Assembly (NCBI GenBank): GCA_016928605.1
Contig: JAFGKN010000223.1
Span: 1-6,618 of the forward strand
Origin: Planctomycetota bacterium
GTDB lineage: Bacteria > Planctomycetota > UBA8108
Length of the DNA: 6,618 nucleotides
Reading direction: 5' to 3'
Part shown: positions 1 to 5,013 of the stretch, piece after piece
How the letters are laid out: each line of letters begins with the position of its first letter
Numbering within the stretch: position 1 is the stretch's first letter
Position numbers and translations under genes: made by a program
Notes under the pieces: generated by a model
The model's input: the letters and a program-made list of their open reading frames with translations, nothing else
Databases searched by the model: none
Told to the model about the DNA's origin: nothing

Positions 1-2280
1 CTCCGGCCCATCGTCGAGAGTCAGGGGAGCAGCGTCGTCTCCGCCGCGGATCAGGCCCTGGGACGATGGGTGCTGCTCGGCTTCAGCTTCCAGAGCCGGG
101 ACCCCGATCCGCGAGCGAGCGAGCTGCTTCTCGCCCGCGCCGTGCGGTACCGGCCGATCGAGGATGGCCTCCGCGTCATCTCGCCCCGCCCCGGCGACGT
201 CTTCGCGGCGGGCGACGAGATACCGATCGAATGGGCGGCGCACGGCGAGCGGGCCGGCACGGTGAGGATCTCCTGCAGCACGGACGGATCCACGGAGGAG
301 TATCCTCTCGAGGTCGCTCTGGCCGCGAGCGATGCCGCCGGTGGATCCTATCTCTGGACAGCGCCGGCGCCGCAGCCGGGCTCGTACTACACGTGTCGAC
401 TCCAGGTGAGCTGGACCGATCCGCCGCCGCTGACCGCAAGCTCCGAGGGAGAGTTCTTCATCACGCCAGCTCCCCTCCAGATCGAGACCACATCGCTCGC
501 GAACGGCTTCACGGGAGCCGATTACTCGTCGGAGATCCGTGTCCGGGGAGGAGCGCCTCCCTACCTCTTCGACACGGGAGGCGATCTGCCCGCGGGACTC
601 TATCTGCCCTCGCCCGACGAGGGCCAGACTCATTCGCACATCTCGGGTGTGCCCCTGGAGACCTGCTCCAACCGGCCTGTCCACCTGCAGGTGACCGATG
701 CCGCGGGCACGACGCTGGGGCGAACGTACACGATCACTGTCTCCTCGAGCCGCATCCAGATCCTCTCGCCGGCGGGCGGCGAGTACCTTCTGGCCGGAGG
801 TGCACACGGCGTGCAGTGGCAGGTGTTCGGCTACGTCGGAGACTCGGTCGCCGTTCGATACAACACGGACGGGAACTCACGGGATTTTCCCGAGCTCGCC
901 GGCGAGAGCCTTCCCGTCGACTCGGCGTTCACGTGGCAGGTCCCTTCCGGCCTCCGCGCGGAGCGCTGCCGGCTCCAGATCGAATCGGACCTCGGATACC
1001 GCAGCATCACGGAGCGGACCTTCACCATCTCCGCCGCCGGCATCACCTGCCTCTCCCCCAACGGCAACGAGGTCCTGGAGACGGGATGCCAGAGGATGAT
1101 CCGCTGGCGCTCGCTGGGCAACCCCGGCGGTAGGGTTCGAATCGAGCTGCTGGTCGGTCTGGGCGCGATGAGCTGGTCTCAAGAGATCGTCGCGGACACT
1201 CCGGACACCGGCAGCTTCTTCTGGTCGGTTCCTCTCGAGCCCTCGGAGGACTGCCGCATCCGCGTGCACTCGCTCGCCGACCCGCTGCTCGACGATGTCT
1301 CCGACGGACTCTTCTCGATCCGGTACCGCAATCCGGTGCGGGGGCTCATCTGGATCCCGTACACCGGCTTTGACCAGCTCGAGGTGCGCGGAGCGGTGGC
1401 CGCCGTCACTCTCCACGAAAACGACTTCGACTGGTTCCTCTCGCTAGCACGACAGCCGGAAGAGGTCGGCGCGGAGCTGGTGGGCAAGGAGACGTTCGTC
1501 ATGGTGCAGCAAACACCTGCCGAAGACGTCAACTTCGCCGCGCGGGGACGGGCGATGAGCGACGTGCTCCAGAGATTCGCGGCACAGGGCGGGACCGTCG
1601 TCGTCCTCAAGCAGATCGGCCGCGCCAAGGAGTTCCTGCCCGCCAGCGGCCTCTTGAATGCCGTCGAGGTCGGCCATGGCTTCGATGTCTCTGCCGAGGT
1701 GGCCGATCCGGACCATCCGGTGATGAATCAGCTCCCCTCGACCTTCCGCTCTTCGACCGCGACCGCCTGGTACTCCATCACCGGCGAGGACGTGGATGTT
1801 TACGCCACCGATGCCGAGGGACATCCGATCGTCGCCGGACGAGACATCGGGGACGGGCGCGTCGTCGTGATCGGCTTCGACTATCGCGACTACACGCCCG
1901 AATCAGCGCGCGTTATCGCCAACGCTGTCCGCATGGTCCGCGCGACGGGCAGACGCGCTCACTTCGTCCGGGGAGATACCAACGCGGACGGAAGAATCGA
2001 CATCGTCGACGCCATCTTTCTGCTCCGGCACCTGTACCACGGCGGCGCCGAGCCTCCTTGCCTCGACGCGGCCGATGTGGATGACAGCGCGCTGCTCGGT
2101 CAGAGAAACTCCCCGATCGATCTGACCGACGCGATCCACCTGCTTCTCTGGCTCTTCGTCGGCGGAGCCACGCCCCCGCCCCCAACGCCGCTCGCGCCGG
2201 TCCCGTTATCGCCCTACTGCGGAACGGACCCCCAGTACAGGGATGGGCTGGAGTGCGCATCCTATCCGCTCTGCAACTGA
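1..2280 (+). CDS. Multidomain extracellular protein: GATase-like, Ig-like repeats, GATase-like, C-terminal dockerin (5' partial)
   Basis: The frame is open from base 1, so the gene starts left of the window; 759 residues are visible (numbered from base 1). Residues 16-50 resemble the last strand and helix of a class I glutamine-amidotransferase-like (GATase-like) domain (GRWVLLGF...). Next come a KNH-like Ig repeat (57-155), a He_PIG-type Ig domain (about 158-248, with GGAPPYLF, LPAGL and SGVPLET), two further KNH-like repeats (251-344, 348-441), a full GATase-like domain (about 444-648) and a dockerin-like module (657-759). The second GATase-like domain has no cysteine, so amidotransferase catalysis is unlikely; a binding or structural role is inferred. 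Cysteines lie in the Ig repeats and C-terminal tail, as expected of an exported protein, but any signal peptide is outside the window. The GTG at 70 is a poor start because it cuts into a domain. The gene converges on lpd with no functional link apparent. Precise function unknown; probably surface-attached or secreted. Confidence 0.85.
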   Translation, partial: LRPIVESQGSSVVSAADQALGRWVLLGFSFQSRDPDPRASELLLARAVRYRPIEDGLRVISPRPGDVFAAGDEIPIEWAAHGERAGTVRISCSTDGSTEEYPLEVALAASDAAGGSYLWTAPAPQPGSYYTCRLQVSWTDPPPLTASSEGEFFITPAPLQIETTSLANGFTGADYSSEIRVRGGAPPYLFDTGGDLPAGLYLPSPDEGQTHSHISGVPLETCSNRPVHLQVTDAAGTTLGRTYTITVSSSRIQILSPAGGEYLLAGGAHGVQWQVFGYVGDSVAVRYNTDGNSRDFPELAGESLPVDSAFTWQVPSGLRAERCRLQIESDLGYRSITERTFTISAAGITCLSPNGNEVLETGCQRMIRWRSLGNPGGRVRIELLVGLGAMSWSQEIVADTPDTGSFFWSVPLEPSEDCRIRVHSLADPLLDDVSDGLFSIRYRNPVRGLIWIPYTGFDQLEVRGAVAAVTLHENDFDWFLSLARQPEEVGAELVGKETFVMVQQTPAEDVNFAARGRAMSDVLQRFAAQGGTVVVLKQIGRAKEFLPASGLLNAVEVGHGFDVSAEVADPDHPVMNQLPSTFRSSTATAWYSITGEDVDVYATDAEGHPIVAGRDIGDGRVVVIGFDYRDYTPESARVIANAVRMVRATGRRAHFVRGDTNADGRIDIVDAIFLLRHLYHGGAEPPCLDAADVDDSALLGQRNSPIDLTDAIHLLLWLFVGGATPPPPTPLAPVPLSPYCGTDPQYRDGLECASYPLCN
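169..1323 (+). repeat. Protein-level array of three KNH-like Ig repeats interrupted by a He_PIG Ig domain
   Basis: Three copies at about 169-465, 751-1032 and 1042-1323 share a pattern. Each opens with SP, a glycine-containing turn, then a Trp exactly 17 residues after the Ser: Ser61/Trp78, Ser256/Trp273 and Ser352/Trp369. Each closes with a W-x-(A/V)-P segment followed by Cys-Arg-(Leu/Ile) and an F-(F/T/S)-I strand: Trp119/Cys132, Trp312/Cys323 and Trp408/Cys418. This matches the bacterial form of the Ser-Thr-rich/KNH-like Ig fold, known from many secreted multidomain proteins. Between copies one and two, about 472-744, sits a He_PIG-type putative Ig domain. The copies are diverged at the sequence level, so this is an old domain repeat and not a recent DNA duplication. 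A spacer or ligand-binding stalk is the likely role. Confidence 0.75.
1330..1950 (+). other. Domain: cysteine-free class I glutamine-amidotransferase-like fold
   Basis: Residues about 444-648 of the plus-strand protein show the alternating strand/helix pattern of GATase-like (ThuA/DUF4350-like) domains. Visible landmarks are a strand FVMVQQ (499-504), a helix then GGTVVVLKQ (530-538) where a true amidotransferase would place its nucleophile elbow, the motif DPDHPVMNQLP (569-579) preceding a Trp (590), and a closing GRVVVIGFDYRD (619-630) strand with a terminal helix. There is no cysteine anywhere in the domain, so it lacks the catalytic Cys of active enzymes. Family assignment rests on pattern recognition alone; a non-enzymatic binding module is the inferred role. 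Confidence 0.6.
1969..2277 (+). other. Domain: dockerin-like calcium-binding module with Cys-containing C-terminal tail
   Basis: Residues 657-759. The first EF-hand-like loop is canonical, with Asp659, Asn661, Asp663, Asp667 and Asp670 at loop positions 1, 3, 5, 9 and 12, followed by the helix AIFLLRHLY. The second loop starts at Asp692-Asp694 and ends with Asp707 and Asp710, making it 19 residues long where 12 is usual; the extra residues are around 697-705. A helix AIHLLLWLF follows, then a proline-rich linker (725-738) and a tail with Cys740, Cys752 and Cys758. Type I dockerins bind cohesins in cellulosomes, but this form is common in non-cellulosomal secreted proteins, where its partner is generally unknown. 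No cohesin gene is visible here. Confidence 0.8.
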
Positions 2281-2284
2281 CTCT

Positions 2285-3706
2285 CTACATATGCAAGGAC
2301 CTTCCATCGACCGCGAGCGCGGCCTCGTGGAGAGCTTCCGAGATCGTGGGATGCGCGTGCACGGTGCGGGCGATGTCCTCCGCGCTGGCCTTGTACTCGA
2401 GAGCCACGACCGCCTCGGCGATCAGCTCCGAGGCGAACGGACCGAACATGTGGATCCCCAGCAGCTCGTCGGTCTTCGCGTCGGCCAGCAGCTTCACGAG
2501 GCCCGTGTTCTCCTCCATCGCCATCGCCCGTCCGTTCGCCCGCATGGGAAAGCGTCCTGCGCGGTACTCGCGGCCGGCCTCCCGGAGCTCCTTCTCCGTC
2601 ATCCCCGCCCAGGCGATCTCCGGCCACGTGTAGATGACCCAGGGAATCGCGCCGTAGTTCACCGTCGTCTTCTGCCCCGCGATCCGCTCAGCGACCATGA
2701 CGCCCTCCTCGGATCCGCGGTGCGCAACCATGGGGCCGCGCACGACATCCCCCACCGCGTAGATGCCGGGCAGACTGGTGCGGCAGCCCTCGTCCACCTT
2801 GATGAAGCCGCTCTCGTCGATATAGAGATCCACGGCCTCCGCGTCGAGGCCGTCGGTGTTGGGGCGGCGGCCCACCGAGACGACAAGGCGGTCGAAGGCG
2901 AGATCGTGCTTGCCGTCGCCGTCCTCGTACCGGACATGCACCTCTCCATCCCTCGCCTCCGCGGAGAGCACTCGCGCGGAGAGACGGATCTTCAGTCCCT
3001 GCCGGCTGAACTCCTCCAGCGCGACCTTCGAGATCTCCTCGTCGACGAAGAACAGGAACTCGTCGGTAGCCTCCAGCAGCACCACATCGGAGCCGAGCCG
3101 GTTCCACACCGACCCCAGCTCGACGCCGATGACTCCCGCGCCCACGATTCCGAGGCGCCGCGGGACCTCGTCGAACTCCAGGGCTCCCGAAGAGTCGACG
3201 ATCATCCGGCCATCCATGGGGGACATGGGGAGCGATCTAGGCACGGATCCCGTCGCGATGATGATGTTGCGGGCCTCCAGCAGGGCCTTCTGGTGCTTCT
3301 CGTGCCGCGGTTCGACCTCGACCTTCAGCCCCTCCCGGAGCTTCCCCCGTCCCCTGAACCATGTCACGTTGTTCTTCCGGAAAAGCCCCTCGACTCCTCG
3401 GGTCAGCCGGCGAACGATCTCATCCTTGCGCTCGAGCATGGCCTTCACATCGAAGCGCACGTTGTCGGCCTTGATGCCGTGCGCCCCGATGTTGTGGACG
3501 AGGCGATAGTAGTGCTCCGACGAGTCCAGCAGCGCCTTCGATGGGATGCAACCGGCGTTGAGGCACGTGCCTCCGAGCGTGGACTCGCCATCCTTGCCGA
3601 TCCACTCGTCCACGCAGGCGGTCCTCAGCCCGAGCTGGGATGCGCGGATGGCGGCGACATAGCCGGCCGGACCGGCTCCGATGACGACGACGTCGAAAGT
3701 CTCCAT
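2285..3706 (-). CDS. lpd: Dihydrolipoyl dehydrogenase (E3 of the 2-oxoglutarate dehydrogenase complex)
   Basis: This 473-residue FAD- and NAD-dependent oxidoreductase reoxidises the dihydrolipoyl arm of the E2 subunit and passes electrons to NAD+ in the cytoplasm. Visible landmarks are the FAD-binding GAGPAG (10-15), the redox-active disulfide Cys48/Cys53 in GGTCLNAGCIPSKALL, ATG at 151-153, the NAD-binding GAGVIG (189-194), GRRPNT (279-284), the second FAD contact YAVGD (316-320), and the C-terminal dimer-interface catalytic pair His452/Glu457 in HAHPTISE. Length and all key residues are normal. The short insertion before the disulfide (WIGKDGEST, 35-43) is typical of the LpdG-type E3 found in 2-oxoglutarate dehydrogenase operons, which fits its place directly after sucB. 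The ATG at 3706 is supported by a GAGGT ribosome-binding site 8 bases upstream. E3 may also serve pyruvate dehydrogenase or glycine cleavage; that cannot be judged from the window. Confidence 0.97.
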   Translation of the reverse strand: METFDVVVIGAGPAGYVAAIRASQLGLRTACVDEWIGKDGESTLGGTCLNAGCIPSKALLDSSEHYYRLVHNIGAHGIKADNVRFDVKAMLERKDEIVRRLTRGVEGLFRKNNVTWFRGRGKLREGLKVEVEPRHEKHQKALLEARNIIIATGSVPRSLPMSPMDGRMIVDSSGALEFDEVPRRLGIVGAGVIGVELGSVWNRLGSDVVLLEATDEFLFFVDEEISKVALEEFSRQGLKIRLSARVLSAEARDGEVHVRYEDGDGKHDLAFDRLVVSVGRRPNTDGLDAEAVDLYIDESGFIKVDEGCRTSLPGIYAVGDVVRGPMVAHRGSEEGVMVAERIAGQKTTVNYGAIPWVIYTWPEIAWAGMTEKELREAGREYRAGRFPMRANGRAMAMEENTGLVKLLADAKTDELLGIHMFGPFASELIAEAVVALEYKASAEDIARTVHAHPTISEALHEAALAVDGRSLHM

Positions 3707-3714
3707 GATGGCGT

Positions 3715-3719
3715 ACCTC
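3715..3719 (-). promoter_or_regulatory. Ribosome-binding site of lpd
   Basis: On the minus strand GAGGT lies 8 bases before the lpd ATG. It shares the G and A of the sucB TGA stop codon (3718-3720), so ribosomes finishing sucB sit on the lpd initiation region. This supports translational coupling and fixes the lpd start. Confidence 0.75.
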
Positions 3720-5007
3720 AGAGGTTGAGAAGCATACGTGCCGGGTCCTCGAGCTGCTCCTTGACGGTGACGAGAAAGGAGACCGCGTCCCGGCCGTCGA
3801 TGATCCGGTGATCGTAGGAGAGAGCTACGTACATCACCGGGCGGATCACCACCTGGCCGCTCTCCGCCACCGGCCGATCCTCGATCTTGTGCATGCCGAG
3901 GATCGCGCTCTGCGGCGGATTGATGATCGGCGTGGAGAGGAGAGAGCCGAAGACTCCTCCGTTGGTGATCGTGAACGTCCCGCCGGTCAGGTCCTCCATC
4001 GTCAGCTTGCCGTCGCGGGCCCGTTCGGCGAGATTCCGGATCCCGCTTTCGACCTCGGCGAACGACAGCTGATCCGCATCCCTCAGGATCGGAACGACGA
4101 GGCCGCGGGGCGAGTCCACCGCGATGCCGATGTCGAAGTACCCGTGATAGATGATGTCCTCGCCGTCGACGGAAGCGTTCACGGCCGGGAACTTCTTCAG
4201 GGCCTCGACCGTTGCCTTCACGAAGAAGGACATGAAGCCCAGCTTCACGCCGTGCTCCTTCTCGAAGGAGTCCCTGTAGCGGCGGCGCAGATCGATGACC
4301 GCCTGCAGGTTGACCTCGTTGAAGGTCGTCAGGATGGCGGCCGTCCTCTGCGCCTCGAGAAGCCTCTGCGCGATGCGCGCCCTCAGCCGGCTCATGCGCA
4401 CACGGCTCTCCGGGCGCGCACCGGCTGCGCTCGCGGACCGTTCGGCAACAGCCGCCCGCTCCGCGACCGCGGTCTCGGGCGCGCGCTCGGTCTCCGGCGC
4501 GACAGCGGCTCCGGCCGTACCGACCGTTTGTCGGGCCGCACCGCCGGCATCCTCCGCGCGCGAAGCCCCTTCCTCCGCGGCCGGCGCGCCTGACAGCTTC
4601 TCGAGGATGTCGGCCTTCGTGACGCGCCCTCCGCGGCCCGTGCCGGCGAGCGCAGCGGGATCGATCCCGTGCTCGGCGGCGATCTTCTGCGCCGCGGGGC
4701 TGAGCACCGCGCCGCCGGCTCCTCCCTCATCCTCCGCCGCGGAGCCCTCCGCGGCTGCCGCGGGGACCTCGCCCTCCTCGATGATCGCGAAGACCTCGCC
4801 CTCCGCCACGGTCTCCCCCTCCTTCTTGAGGATCCTCGAGAGCCTGCCGTCGACCTCCGCCGCCACATCGAGGACGACCTTGTCGGTCTCGACTTCGGCG
4901 ATCTTCTCGTCGCGGCGGACGGCATCGCCCTCCTTCTTGAGCCAGGCCTGGATGACTCCCTCGTGCACGGACTCGGGCAGGGCGCTCAGCTTCAGCTCGA
5001 CGGACAT
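3718..5007 (-). CDS. sucB: Dihydrolipoyllysine-residue succinyltransferase (E2 of the 2-oxoglutarate dehydrogenase complex)
   Basis: This 429-residue cytoplasmic protein forms the core of the complex and transfers succinyl groups from its lipoyl arm to CoA. Domains in order are an N-terminal lipoyl domain (about 2-77) with the lipoylated lysine Lys43 in ETDKVVLDV, an Ala/Glu-rich linker (78-100), a peripheral-subunit-binding domain (about 101-138) containing LSPAAQKIAAEHGID and GTGRGGRVTKADI, a long Ala/Glu/Arg/Pro linker (140-200), and the acyltransferase domain (about 203-429). Catalytic His400 and Asp404 are present in YDHRIIDGRDAV. The LPESVHEG start of the lipoyl domain and the FNEVNLQAVIDLRRRY segment are typical of succinyltransferases and not acetyltransferases. 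Length is close to other SucB proteins, with one lipoyl domain. The start is supported by AAGGAG 10 bases upstream. It lies 6 bases after sucA and 11 before lpd, consistent with one operon. Confidence 0.97.
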   Translation of the reverse strand: MSVELKLSALPESVHEGVIQAWLKKEGDAVRRDEKIAEVETDKVVLDVAAEVDGRLSRILKKEGETVAEGEVFAIIEEGEVPAAAAEGSAAEDEGGAGGAVLSPAAQKIAAEHGIDPAALAGTGRGGRVTKADILEKLSGAPAAEEGASRAEDAGGAARQTVGTAGAAVAPETERAPETAVAERAAVAERSASAAGARPESRVRMSRLRARIAQRLLEAQRTAAILTTFNEVNLQAVIDLRRRYRDSFEKEHGVKLGFMSFFVKATVEALKKFPAVNASVDGEDIIYHGYFDIGIAVDSPRGLVVPILRDADQLSFAEVESGIRNLAERARDGKLTMEDLTGGTFTITNGGVFGSLLSTPIINPPQSAILGMHKIEDRPVAESGQVVIRPVMYVALSYDHRIIDGRDAVSFLVTVKEQLEDPARMLLNL

Positions 5008-5013
5008 CGCGGT

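Noticed and set aside
70..72. GTG as the start codon of the dockerin gene.
   Set aside because: The frame is open to base 1, the upstream residues read as protein continuous with a GATase-like domain, and no purine-rich ribosome-binding site precedes it at suitable spacing.
66..1133. A 355-codon plus-strand open frame overlapping the Ig-repeat gene.
   Set aside because: It is Arg/Pro-rich with no domain, whereas the overlapping frame encodes clear Ig repeats.
1969..2277. Dockerin module as evidence of a cellulosome.
   Set aside because: No cohesin, glycoside hydrolase or scaffoldin is visible, and this dockerin style is widespread in non-cellulosomal secreted proteins.
2310..2321. Small inverted repeat CCGC-GAGC-GCGG just past the convergent stops, considered as a terminator.
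   Set aside because: The stem is only 4 base pairs, it lies inside lpd coding sequence, and no T-run follows on either strand.
2243..3811. A 522-codon open frame on the plus strand opposite lpd.
   Set aside because: It is exactly antisense to a fully conserved lpd gene, is rich in Arg, His and Asp as expected of a GC-rich shadow frame, and shows no recognisable domain.
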